A DNA stretch of 64,000 bases from Micropterus salmoides (lineage: Eukaryota; Chordata; Actinopteri; Centrarchiformes; Centrarchidae). The translations under genes and the position numbers were made by a program. A model generated the notes under the pieces. It saw only the letters and a list, made by a program, of their open reading frames with translations. It was not told the DNA's origin and did not search any database. The stretch covers positions 62,001 to 126,000 of the forward strand of contig NW_024041150.1 in the NCBI RefSeq assembly GCF_014851395.1. The letters are read 5' to 3'. The first letter of the stretch is position 1; every line of letters begins with the position of its first letter. Shown here piece after piece: positions 49,860-60,759 of the stretch.

Positions 49860-50310
49860 ACAGCTGGATTGGGAAACCCTGGGTTGAGTTACCGAGTTGA
49901 TAACCAGCTTCGTGGTACCGCTTATCTGACCACGATTGTTAGGATTAGTTAAGCCAGATAACTAAAAGATTTCCTGGGTATGTTGAACTCGCTTCGTGGC
50001 ACAGGCCCCAAGAGTTGGCAGGCAAAGGATTGGATAGCGTGGTGGAATCTTGGTGTTGGTGCATGGTGACACATGGCGCAGTAGTTCAAAGGCACAAGGA
50101 AAAAATATACGAGAGGTTAGTAGGTATCTCAAAAAACACAAGAAGACACTAGTAACTCAATGAGAGGTTGGCCGACTACTGTTACCGCTGGTGGCGTAAA
50201 ATAATCTGGCACCAGCTGTCAAGAAACCAGGGGCTTTTCAGCAGTGAGGTGATTGCCAGCAGGTGTGGAGGAGAGCCAGGGAGAATGCCGCACCAACGTA
50301 CACACCCCTC
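49860..50310. repeat. Dispersed-repeat piece(s)
   Basis: The first 130 bases have paired motifs (cagcttcgtggtaccgctta and ctcgcttcgtggcacaggcc). The following part contains 'aggtgattgccagcaggtgt' and ggagagccagggagaatg, familiar from a teleost dispersed repeat. Family names are unknown to me. Confidence 0.4.
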
Positions 50311-52290
50311 TATGTCATACGTCTCCAAAGTAAGTGAGACTACAGACCATCGTGTGTAATAAAATATATACAGGCAATATTTCTTATCCATAGTCCCATT
50401 AGCAAATTTAATTTCCATTTCCATTATTGGGTCTTTCAAAGAATTTTGCTAGACAAACATTTTCATGCCATGTGTTATTGAAACAGGATTTATGAATATA
50501 TAAGGGTTAGTTTTTCCTGACCTGGCTCCAAATATTCTTCCAAGGCTGCTCCCATACGTGAAGATATTGTGTTGATTGTGTGCATCTGTTTCTCAAATTT
50601 GCATGTCCTCTGCTAGACACAAATAAATCACATCTCTTTAATAATAAATCCCAATGAAAAATGAGGTTGTACATGTGAGTTTTGTCAGAGCTTTGTGTAG
50701 ATGATATGCTTTGGGCACAACTATCAGCACCACTGAAAATACACAGCTGTCTTACTCCTGACTTATAATGAATTATGTAAATCTCAGCTGTTTGTGCGCA
50801 CAGTGATACTCATAATGATCAGCAAGAGAATTCGAGCTGCTGCTCTTATAAGTGCCAGACGTTGCAAGCTCCAGTTCCCCAATTATGATCTGGTTCAAGT
50901 TGATATCTATAGCTTAGAAAAGTGACCACCCTTCAATCAGAAGATCCAGGCAAGAGCTGCTGTGCAAACATTAATCCTGCATAAGAGTCTTTGAGCAAGA
51001 CAACAGAGGAAAAGGAATACTTCTGGGATTAATTAGGTAAAAGATCATTGTAATTTTTACAATGTTTCCAGCAGAGGCTTAAATCATTTGTTTATCTCTC
51101 CCAGGAACATTTAAAGTATGTGTTGTCTTGTGCCTCTTTAGTTCTGACATTTAGTATTAAATATAGTCAGCCTTCATCATCATTTCAAACATTCACACAA
51201 AATGTTTTGTGAGGATTCCATGCTTGCTACTGAACAGTGTATTTGGCACATGTGACCACTGGCAACCTGCTAGAAAAACTTGTAATCTCCCAAAGTCACT
51301 CCTGTGATGGTACACAACTATTCAAATGTTGGTTTAGCCATTCAAAAACAGTTAAGCCAAGTGGGGGACAACTATCAAATGTTGAACAGGTAGGACAGGT
51401 TGTTATGTATCAGAATATGTTGAATAAAAGTCTTTCATGGTGCTGATTCTGAACAAAAGCAAAAATGCTAAGCTAAAACTAACTTCAGTTTATACCTCAG
51501 GATGCATTAACCAAACAGCAGAATTAGTCAAACACACTATTGAAGTTTATTTTAGCTTACATTTTCTACCAAACAGCTGTTAATGCATTCTCAAATGTCA
51601 AACGTTCACAGGCAGCAATGGGGGGAAATAATTATTGTGTCACATAAGCGGAAGTTGTCGTCTTCATTCTCAATTTACCTGCTCTGTTCTGTGCTCCAGA
51701 CATTTCAAAAAAGTTGACGGCTTCTCTGCTTTTTAGCGCAGATGATTAAATCCACCTTCTTGTTGGGAGAAATGGAAATGTCAGAGGAATTAATTCAGCA
51801 TCACACAATTTTTTGTAATTATGATAAATGTGAGTGAATATTTCATTTACTTGCCACACACCCTCTTAATTTCCCCTATATTATCTATTGTGTGTCTTAC
51901 ACAAGCATTGATATTCTCAGGAACACGCTGTTGTACTGTTATTCCCTGCTGTGCTTGTTGTGTCTGTGTCCATATTACAGTTTTTCTCGATTGTTTAAAC
52001 ACATTTCTTGAAGTTAGGCCTTTTTTTTTCTCAATACTCTAAACACAAATCCACAATTTCTCACCCAATCCCCCAAACATCCTAGTTCTAAGTCACACTG
52101 AAGCTCTCCACTCAAAATCATTCAGTCTCGCTGAAAAACCAAACTTTGCCTTCAGACAAGCCCTCAAAAACTACAACACAGTCTGACACACTGGTGAGAT
52201 AAATTCAAAACAGTAATGCTGCTTGTGATTCTCCCCCTCAAAAACTTTTTCACATGATGAACACAACAAAGGGGATAACAAATGTATACA
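50311..52290. other. Unannotated DNA
   Basis: Unique-looking AT-rich sequence. ORFs are short and carry no recognisable motif. Confidence 0.45.
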
Positions 52291-52397
52291 TTTCCCTACT
52301 CCTGCTCCGCCTCCTCCTACTTTTCCTCCTCCACCTCCTCATCTTCCTATCCCTTCTCATCCTCTTACTCCTACTGTTCCTCTTCCTTTACCTCTTA
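52291..52397. repeat. Pyrimidine tract (CCT/CTC-rich)
   Basis: About 105 bases almost purely C and T on the plus strand (units such as CCTCCTCCTA and CTTCTCATCC). This is a low-complexity polypurine-polypyrimidine tract. A shorter one follows at 52843-52866. Confidence 0.85.
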
Positions 52398-52879
52398 GCA
52401 AGGGGGTAAGCCAGAGACTGAACAGTGAAGCCAACCAAAGCTTGCAAGGAGGGCTCCTTGTAGGCCCAAAAATGACATCAAAACCCTGTGACATCCCTTC
52501 ACACATGAGAGATGTAACCGTATTGCTTAGATTATAAGCTCTCTGTGAATCTAAAAAAACTATTCGGCCATCAGTTGGTGTTTGGCAGATGAGCCTTGTA
52601 GGTGGGCTTATTGTAAAGTCAGACAAACACACTGAGCCATGAATCTTTTTGTTGGTGCAGCTATACAGCTACCAGAATTACGGTGTTTCTGCCGTTGTTT
52701 GATTTCATTAAACCACAGTTATGCAGCATGATCGTGTGCAGTAGACGCTGGTGCCAACAGGAAGTAGTCCTGTAGTAGTATATTATTGGTCCATTCAAAT
52801 CTGTGTGGTGGCTTCGTCCAGTAACATACTGTTTATGGTTCTTACTCCTCCTCCTCCTACTCCTCTCTGGTGTCCTCTA

Positions 52880-53275
52880 CCAAAGTCCTTATTGGCATGC
52901 CACTCGGCAGCCATCTTGGCAACGCCTCCGGGCAGCTATTTCAGGCTAACAAGACCTATCTGAATGAATGGGGAGAGAGCCAGAACTGCGTTTTACTGGT
53001 CACCGGACATAAAAACTACATGAATAGAATAAGCAGTCAAATCTGATAAAAATCACAAAAGTTGTCAAAAGGTTTGACAACTTTGCCCCAAAATAAGATT
53101 TAAAAAGCGTTTTTCCCGACCGGTTATACTTCTTCTAGGCATGGAAGAATAATTGACGATTGGCTGAAAAATGATTTACGCTTTGGCTGTTAAAAGCAGA
53201 CGAATGGCTTTCCAGAGGAAGGGGCAGGATAACCGCCATCTTTGCCGTTACGGGCTTTCCCCATAGAGGTGTACT
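52880..53275 (+). repeat. Dispersed repeat, copy 2 (pair with 37.07 kb)
   Basis: The core 52967-53262 matches 37068-37365 by ordered motifs ending 'ggataaccgccatctttg'. The left flank adds 'cggcagccatcttggcaacg', so the complete element may carry GCCATCTT-type inverted ends. Non-coding. Confidence 0.6.
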
Positions 53276-53489
53276 GAGGATGTGATTGAGTGGCGTGTCT
53301 CCTCTAAAATGTCTCTGCCTCTACCTTTTCCTTCACATCTCTCTGGATCTAATGTTCCAGAAATTTACATTCATGCCATTCCAATACTCAGTGTTACCAG
53401 TGAGTTTTAGTCTTAACCTTAGTTTTACACCACTTATTATGAGCCAGCGTGTGTGTGTGTGTGAGTGTGTGCGCTTAAGTGGGGGTTGG

Positions 53490-53640
53490 CAGATTGTCAG
53501 AGCAGGAAACGTGGCAAGACAAATGAGGGGATCGTGGGTTCGAGCCCTGGGCAGCACACAAGCCTGATAGATGGGCGAAGACTGACTTAAAACGTCTGGG
53601 TTATTGATGGTCGCCCGCCGGCGCTAAAAATACATCGCAG
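53490..53640 (+). mobile_element. tRNA-like SINE fragment
   Basis: 'gttggcagattgtcagagca' is followed, about 40 bases on, by GTGGGTTCGAGCCCTGG, a good box B/T-loop. The position and order suit a tRNA-derived SINE. The acceptor stem does not close, so it is not called as a tRNA gene. A (GT)n lies just upstream. Confidence 0.4.
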
Positions 53641-54685
53641 CACTGACCTGAACACACACATAAAACACATGGAAAACTCAGCTGCTGAGCTTTTTCTTGC
53701 CGTCTTACTTCACAAATTCAACTTTAAAGTGTTTTAAACCTGATGAGACGGCATCACACAAAATGCTGGAAACTCCCACTGCAACGTTAAAGTAAGATTT
53801 TCATCAGCTTTACGTTGAACTAATCCCTGCTGTTTAGTATAAGGGACTGTAGTAAATTACGTTCTCTCTACCAAATGGGTTGTTATCCTGCACCGTTACG
53901 TTGCATTATTGAATATCATTGTTTAGGAGTACCATATTAGTATGGGTCACTTAAGTCACAGTGATTGAGGCCGGCGATGAAGCTGCATACCTGTAAAATT
54001 TAAAATGACAATAAATCTAAATTGAATGTTACGAAGCAAATGGTGCCAGATCTATGATAATGTAGCTTGCTGCCGGTGCTAGCTAAATCACTAAAGGCTA
54101 GTATAAACAAATTTGCTTTGTACCATCATTTCTTGTAGGCTAAAATCAACACTTTGACATAATTCCTGTGGTAATTTTGTTAGCTGGTGAAGTAATGTGG
54201 GCCAACTAAAGCAGAAAATTACAATATATTTCACACACTTTGGAGTAATGTTAGTTTACCTGTCCCAATAGGATGAAACTCAACTCTGTGTCGGTTTTTA
54301 TATCCAAAGCGGAGGTATCTCCATGAGTGAAACGCCTTTCTGATGTTGACAGGTTTTAGCCCGATATCGATCTCACGGGCTTCAGCATATAAAACTTTGT
54401 TGTTGGTTTTTTATCCTTATGTGGAGTTTAGTTGGAGTCCAAGTGCTAACGGTCATTTTTTGGTGTTAGTGAACTCTGTTTCGTTAGCTGCGGTGTTGTC
54501 ACTGTATGTAGTCCAGAATCAGTAGGGAGAGACTTGGGAGTGCGCATGCAGAAAATTTGACCCAATTTCTTCACAAAGGATGCAAAAGAGTGGCTGTTCA
54601 AGGCAACCAAAAAAGCAGGCATGTGGTTGTTTTTTAGGTTACAACCCGTCCACAAATAGGCAGTAAAAAAGTGTTTTCCTTAAAA
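53641..54685. other. Unannotated DNA
   Basis: No coding or repeat signal was recognised. Confidence 0.45.
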
Positions 54686-54689
54686 AAGT

Positions 54690-55110
54690 CTGTGAAGATT
54701 CTCAGTCATCCAGGTCATAGTTATCCACTGGAGGTTAAAGTCAGTGAGGAAGTCGTCATTGAACAGGGGAGGGGGTCTACGCCACCACTTATCCCCCACT
54801 TACAATGCTGTCCTTTCATCACTTCCCAGGAAACTGAACAAACGTAACCTATTGGCCTCAGGTGAAGATGCCAACGATAGTCGTTCAGTCTTGGCCAGGG
54901 GTAGTCCTAACGACCATGTCGTTACAACAACCAGGAACACTAACGAACCAGCTGTATCGACGATCCTGGCAAACGACCCCACTGAGGTTAAATAGCTGAG
55001 TTTCCCTACCAGTCAGTCAGAACTGAAGAAGTCCCTTGGATAAGGGACAAAACGTATTCAAGTATCTTCAACCAAGTCCAGTTGCCCTTGACTTTAACCT
55101 CCGTTGGTTT
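54690..55110 (+). mobile_element. Penelope-like element, 3' end of GIY-YIG protein
   Basis: The frame from 54744 reads KSSLNRGGGLRHHLSPTYNA followed by SSLPRKLN. This is the conserved tail that follows the GIY-YIG endonuclease in fish Penelope-like elements. The catalytic GIY-YIG part and the reverse transcriptase are missing. The fragment is bracketed by inverted copies of one sequence: 'ggaggttaaagtca' near 54731 and 'tgactttaacctccg' near 55094. The 3' portion also contains 'aactgaagaagtcccttgg' and 'gggacaaaacgtattcaag', shared with 33.75-33.94 kb. Confidence 0.68.
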
Positions 55111-55896
55111 CTTTAAAAAACTAAACCTATTTAAGACACATCTGGTGGGTGATTCAATTAATGCATTGATATGTGTGTGCGTGTGTGTGTGCACTTACCA
55201 ACCTATCTAACAGTGGACCTCGACGTCGTTACACACCCACTAAGAGGGGACTAAAAAGTGAACAGGGGACATTTTTTAGGTCCCCTGTTGGACATGCTTT
55301 AAATCATGCTAAAATCATGTCTAAAACCATCTGGTAAATTTTTTAAACTATTGTCAAGAGGGGACCTGCAGGTGTGTGAGTGTTTAAGTCCATACTCAGC
55401 AGTGCCTCTAGTGGATCAAGCAAAGATTTTAACGACTCATTCACACACGTCGTTCTTAACACTCCCCTATAGAGTGAATGGCTTGCAGCCCCAGGGAGTC
55501 TATCAGACTGTAGAGGGGCTATTATACAAGCTACTCAGTAAAGAAAGCTGTCTCTTGAAACACAATTTCTTTATTTTTTAGTGAGTTTTAGTCGATGTCT
55601 TGTGTTTTAAGATCAACATGTATTAAAATACAGGGCTACACTGAAGGCCTGGAGAGTAAAACGAATTTTAGATTCTAAAAACCGGAACAAAAATAGAAAA
55701 ACAACCAGGGTAGAATTAGAAATAAAATGGTCAGTATAAAGATGCTTTCTTTATGGTTTTAATTAATTATAAAAAAATTTTATTAATTAATAAAAAATAT
55801 TTGACATTTGACATCTAGAGCTTTAAACTTGTTCTGTCCCAAAATACTAACCTGGCCAGCTTTCACAAGCACTGGACATCAATACATTTTTTTTCA

Positions 55897-56055
55897 TTAT
55901 ATTTGTGTGCTTAGTCTACACTTAAAGATATGCATTTGAATTACAGAAAAAGGGACCACACTTGTACTGTGTGGAACGACAGGAGTCCACTGTTCTCTTG
56001 TACATGATGACACAAGTTCCCTCTTAGATAGCATGGAGCGATAATCACACTCCAA
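55897..56055 (-). CDS. Sushi/CCP-half-like exon, tandem unit 1
   Basis: After a candidate acceptor (ttttcacacaag|TTGGAG) the frame reads LECDYRSMLSKRELVSSC, then TREQWTPVVPHS. The spacing C-x14-C-x4-W-x4-P matches the second half of a complement-control (Sushi/CCP) module, which normally ends P-x-C. Here the last position is Ser. Split sushi modules encoded by two exons are known in complement factor H-type genes. A possible donor CACA|GTACAAGT lies right there (55968/55967). Otherwise the frame stays open to 55897. The first half of a module, with its first cysteine, is not found close by. It could be a real small exon, a decayed exon or chance. Confidence 0.4.
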   Translation of the reverse strand: MECDYRSMLSKRELVSSCTREQWTPVVPHSTSVVPFSVIQMHIFKCRLSTQI

Positions 56056-56501
56056 CTTGTGTGAAAATAATAAATAAGCAAATTTAATCATACTTTTGAG
56101 ACAAAATAAACTAACTAAATGTCTCTTTATTTTCTATACATTCTTTTAAAACAAAATATAAAGGCTGAGGTTTAGTGGATGTCTTGTGTTTTAAGATCAA
56201 CATGTATTAAAATAAAGGGCTACACTGAAGGCCTGGAGAGTAAAATGGATTTTAGATTCCAAAAAAAGGAACAAAAATAGAAAAACAACCAGAGTTGAAT
56301 TATGAATTAAATGATTAGAGGTAAGATACTTTCTATTCAGTTTTAATTAATTGTTAAAAAGTATTTCACATCAGACTTTGACTACAGCTTTAAACTTGTT
56401 CAGTCCTAAAACACCAAACTGACCAGTTTTCACAACCACTGAATGTCAATACATTTTGTCATCATATCTATGTGCTTAGTCTACACTTACAGAAATGCAT
56501 T

Positions 56502-56633
56502 TTATTTATTGATTTGAATTACAGAAAAAGGGACCACACTTGTACTGTGTGGAACGACAGGAGTCCACTGTTCTCTTGTACATGATGACACAAGTTCCCT
56601 CTTAGATAGCATGGAGCGATAATCACACTCCAA
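56502..56633 (-). CDS. Sushi/CCP-half-like exon, tandem unit 2
   Basis: The peptide is identical to unit 1 from LECDY through VVPHS, with the same candidate acceptor and donor. Without splicing it ends at a TAA (56502-56504) after SVIQINK. That this core is unchanged while neighbouring DNA of unit 1 has diverged could reflect selection on the exon or local gene conversion. Confidence 0.4.
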   Translation of the reverse strand: MECDYRSMLSKRELVSSCTREQWTPVVPHSTSVVPFSVIQINK

Positions 56634-57081
56634 CTTGTGTGAAAATAATAAATAAGCAAATTTAATCATACTTTTGAGACAAAATAAACTAACTAAATAG
56701 TCTCTTTATTTTCTATACATTCTTTTAAAACAAAATATAAAGGCTGAGGTTTAGTGGATGTCTTGTGTTTTAAGATCAACATGTATCAAAATAAAGGGCT
56801 ACACTGAAGGCCTGGAGAGTAAAATGAATTGTAGATTCCAAAAAAAAGGAACAAAAATAGAAAAACAACCAGAGTTGAATTATGAATTAAATGATTAGAG
56901 GTAAGATACTTTCTATTCAGTTTTAATTAATTGTTAAAAAGTATTTCACATCAGACTTTGACTACAGCTTTAAACTTGTTCAGTCCTAAAACACCAAACT
57001 GACCAGTTTTCACAACCACTGAATGTCAATACATTTTGTCATCATATCTATGTGCTTAGTCTACACTTACAGAAATGCATT

Positions 57082-57213
57082 TTATTTATTGATTTGAATT
57101 ACAGAAAAAGGGACCACACTTGTACTGTGTGGAACGACAGGAGTCCACTGTTCTCTTGTACATGATGACACAAGTTCCCTCTTAGATAGCATGGAGCGAT
57201 AATCACACTCCAA
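57082..57213 (-). CDS. Sushi/CCP-half-like exon, tandem unit 3
   Basis: Same 31-residue core as units 1 and 2, with the same C, C and W positions. The acceptor context is slightly changed (tctcacaag|TTGGAG). It is the upstream-most unit on the minus strand and faces the promoter-like segment at 60.7 kb, with a Tc1 remnant between them. Confidence 0.4.
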   Translation of the reverse strand: MECDYRSMLSKRELVSSCTREQWTPVVPHSTSVVPFSVIQINK

Positions 57214-57300
57214 CTTGTGAGAAAAAAATAAATAAGCAAATTTAATCATACTTATGAGAAAAACTAATTACAGAGTGTCTTTATTTGGTATAATCTGTTA

Positions 57301-58620
57301 TTGTAAGAAAATATAAAGCCTGAGTTTTTATTGAAGTTATTTTCAACAAAATACAAAGGCTGAGTTTTAGTGAAATTCCTAAATTGTTTCAAGCTTCAGA
57401 CTACTAAAATGATAGACTACCCAGTAGACAGCAGAATGAGTATTTTAAAAGCACAAAGGTCAGCTGCAAGATCTCTTAATTTTTAATCAATGGATTTAAT
57501 GCTGTTAATTATCATGATACATGACCAGTGTTTGTATGTGTCCTAAATCTATATTTAGGAAGTTGTTGCTCGCAAACACATTGACAACAGACCTGTCTGT
57601 CAATTGAATAGTTAGTTTCCTAAACACCGCTGCACAAATCTATCCAACACAATTTGTCAATGTCGGAGACCCACCTTCAAAAAAGTTATCAGCAAGCATG
57701 TAAGGAGCCTAGCTAATAAGGATAGCTATGTTAGTTTTAGAATACAGCTGTCAAAGTTAGAACACTGTGCATAACTGGTAGTCAGTAGGTGTGGCCGAGA
57801 TGAGCTACTTTTGTACAGTTGAAATCACATCATGTCGAAACTAAAGTGTGAAATGTTGAAAAGGTTAGTTTAGCTACAAATGAACAAGTTCATATGTGCG
57901 TGTTTAGGTTTTATGATGTGGTAATTAAGGGGCTAAATGAAGCCTGTCTCTGAAAAATTGAAAATCTTTCTAAAATGCTTCGGCAGTACATTTGTTCTTA
58001 GCCTTAGAGAAAGGTCCACAGAGACATTCAGACACACTTTACAAATAATATGAAATAAGCAAAATGGACAATTCGAAAATTATAATCTAAACCAAATATA
58101 TAAGCTGTAGTGTTGTTGTTTTTGTTTTTTAGAAAAGTGTCACCAGCAATGTTCTCATTGTAGCTTTTTGAAATGTGGGGTTAAACATTTGTTGGCGAAT
58201 AGAGAAGCATATTTGAGGGCTGTCAAATGGTGCAGCATCGTAACAATGGAACTTAGAGTTTGCATCAACTGGAGAACACACAACCAGTGCTGCATTAAGT
58301 TCACACTGATATTTGGCAGGTATTTGTCTTTATAGATTTTTACATCTCAGTATTTTCAACTTCTTTCTTTAGCATGTACAGTTTAAATGTGTGTTAGTGA
58401 TTTTAATAGCCATTGAAATAGTGATGAGTTACCTATAGATCATCTCAGAACCATCACAACGTTGGATGGCTATTCATAACACAAGTTGTTCAACCACAAA
58501 TAGAAAACAGTACAAAATATACAGAACTATGTTGAAGCAAACTTTATTGAATGTGCTTTTAAGCTAAGACACACACAAACTCCTAAACTGAAAGTTCCTC
58601 ATGTGCCCACCCTCTTCTGT
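57301..58620. other. Unannotated DNA between array and Tc1 remnant
   Basis: The first 90 bases are a degenerate continuation of the array (aaaatataaagcctgag and aaaatacaaaggctgag). A block near 58405-58450 resembles one near 61795-61840. No gene was identified. Confidence 0.4.
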
Positions 58621-58621
58621 G

Positions 58622-59335
58622 TTCTTCACTGAACAAAATTATAAACGCAACACTTTTGTTTTTGCCCCAATTCCTCCGGTGAGTATGCTGGCCATGCAAG
58701 AAATGGGATGTTTTCAGCTTCCAGGAATTGTAATCCTTGCAACATAGGGCCGTGCATTATCATGCTGCAACATGAGGTGATGGTTGTGGATGAATGGCAC
58801 AACAATGGGCCTCTGGATCTCGTCATGGTATCTCTATGCATTCAAAATGCCATCAATAAAATGCACCTGTGTTTGTTGTCCGTGAAACACGCCTGCCCAT
58901 ACCATAACCCACCGCCACCATGGGCCACTCGATCCACTCGATCCACAACTAGGACATCAACAAACCGCTCACCCACACGAAGCCATACACACGTCATCTG
59001 CTCTGCACAGTGAAAACTGGGATTCATCCATGAAGAGAACACCTCTCCAAAGTGCCAGACGCCATCGTATGTGAGCATTTGCCCACTCAAGTCGGTTATG
59101 ATGGCAAACTGCAGTCAGGTCGAGACCCCAAAGAGGATGACGAGCATGCAGATGAGATTCCCTGAGATGGTTCCTGACAGTTTGTGCAGAAATTATTTGA
59201 GGATGCTAAACGATTCTTGCAGCAGCTGTCCGGCTGGCTGGTCTCAGACAATCTTGGTGGTGAAGATGCTGGATGTGGAGGTCCTGGGCTGTTGAGGGAA
59301 TAGAGAATCGGTTTGTTATCAAACCCAGACATTTG
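58622..59335 (-). mobile_element. Tc1-like transposon remnant, internally deleted
   Basis: The minus strand encodes, in broken frames, WANAHIRWRLALWRGVLFMD and ESQFSL with the first DDE acid. Then come VMVWAGVFHGQQTQVHFIDG, RPIVVPFIHNHHLMLQHDNA (second acid, D of HDNARP) and FLEAENIPFLAWPAYSPE. These are standard blocks of a Tc1-type DDE transposase. The expected third-acid region (S-P-I-E-H) is absent. The coding part runs straight into the terminal-repeat sequence 'cactgaacaaaattataaac' followed by gcaacacttttg (58627-58658). Several stops and frameshifts are present. The other terminus was not found. Confidence 0.82.
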
Positions 59336-59344
59336 TTTTATAGT

Positions 59345-60355
59345 ACTTTAATGCCACTGTGTAATCGTTGAGGACTTCTTTAGTACCATAACAAGGAGCA
59401 CTCTCAGAACCGGGCCCCTTCTTTGGAGTCAGTGATGTGTCTTCAAATATATTCCTGCAAGAATTCTCCTGGCTCAGTGTTTTTGGTGGTGATTTTTATA
59501 CTGATTAAATGAATTATCTGTCAGTCTGTCTGTCATCAAATTCCATGAACGACCAACACTATCTCAGCAGTTCTAACACTCGATGAGGATCTTATGCAAT
59601 GTCACCCTAAGGGTTTGGATTTGTATCTACATTTATATAATACACATCAAAATTGTACACTATGTATGATGGCAGTGGGTATTTCTTATTTTAATTGTTG
59701 CCTGCTTAGCTTGACTGACTTGCTGAGAGTTGAATGACAAGATCAATATTGTTCTCATATCTGAACACAAAATCAAGCTATGCCTTTAAACCATTTTCAG
59801 GTTGCTCCTTACATGGCAACATATAACTATATATAGTGTATAATACTATGCACACACTTAACAATGCTCCATTTCCTTATAATTCATTAGCAACCAAGAA
59901 AGTTGTAGTTAAATACAGTATTGAATAGAGAATCTTATGTTCTGATCTAATACCTTTCTCCTTGTAGATGAATCCTTTCTGAAATTTGGCTTTTTCTTTC
60001 TCAGATGCAGTGAAGTTGCAAGGCTTCCTTTTTAGGAAAAACCCTTCTGGTTCTCATTTTCCAGTGAAATGTTTTACAATATGATAACTTGGGTGACTTT
60101 GTAAAACAATATAAGCTATCAGTACTTTTTCTGTGTACATATATGTATATAGGAATGTAAGGAATAAAATACAATAAAAGTAGAATCAGTTAAAATTCTA
60201 TGTATTAGTATAAATAATATTCATACTATATACACCCTATATACAATATACAGGTAACATTCTACATAGGTGTAAAAATATTTACACACTAAGCAATCAA
60301 TATACAATAACAAACTGTACAATCTGATACAGTCAGAATATACTATCTTATACAA

Positions 60356-60410
<55 letters not shown>

Positions 60411-60490
60411 TGTTTATATTTAAATTTGATAGTTTAGTTACAAACAGCCTTGATGAAAACATACAAGGGGTATTGGTAAAAATGTTCAAC
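59345..60490. other. Unannotated DNA with long (TA)n
   Basis: AT-rich. A minus-strand splice-like arrangement near 59965-60020 (acceptor 'caaatttcag', donor GAAAG|GTATTA) is too weak to call. (TA)n at 60359-60405. Confidence 0.4.
60359..60405. repeat. (TA)n microsatellite
   Basis: Uninterrupted TA run of about 47 bases. Confidence 0.97.
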
Positions 60491-60494
60491 TTAC

Positions 60495-60690
60495 CTCTCG
60501 CTTTGGTCTTCAGGATGGAAAGATGAAAAAGTTTTTCAAAAGAACAACTACATACCGTTAAGATAGACAGATAGATAAATGGATGACTGGTAAACGATTA
60601 GTAAGAATAGTAAAGAAATTTTAAAGTTGGTTTTCTCCTTCAAAAAACTGCATACTTGTCAACACTTCCACAAGACACCAAAGACTGCCA
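60495..60690 (-). other. Candidate first exon (non-coding) with strong donor
   Basis: It starts about 30 bases downstream of the TATA element below and ends at GAG|GTAAGT (60495/60494), a near-consensus donor. ATGs inside it open only 10-codon frames (e.g. MAVFGVLWKC), so it would be mainly 5' UTR. It points towards the sushi-like tandem units on the same strand. Confidence 0.35.
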
Positions 60691-60710
60691 TGCACCTTCT
60701 CTGAGGAGCC

Positions 60711-60755
60711 CAGAATATATACACAATCCTGACTAGCTATCTGGACAGTGATTGG
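60711..60755 (-). promoter_or_regulatory. TATA/CCAAT promoter-like segment
   Basis: Minus strand: CCAAT at 60755-60751 and TGTATATATTC at about 60723-60713. The spacing (about 30-35 bases between the boxes) and a downstream donor make a core promoter plausible. AT-rich DNA yields TATA matches by chance, so support is moderate at best. Confidence 0.35.
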
Positions 60756-60759
60756 TTCT

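Larger units (their letters stand above)
55590..57300 (-). repeat. Tandem array of three ~580-bp units
   Basis: Three head-to-tail copies, about 55590-56165, 56166-56745 and 56746-57300. The exon-like starts at 56055, 56633 and 57213 give spacings of 578 and 580 bases. Units 2 and 3 are almost identical; unit 1 is more diverged and lacks a TTATTTATTGAT segment. Every unit holds one sushi-like ORF on the minus strand, listed separately, inside AT-rich DNA. Confidence 0.93.

Noticed and set aside
56521..56640. Pre-miRNA in the tandem units
   Set aside because: Pairing is patchy (GGAGT/ACTCC, CATG/CATG, TGTAC/GTACA) with large internal loops. The conserved bases follow the reading frame rather than two paired arms.
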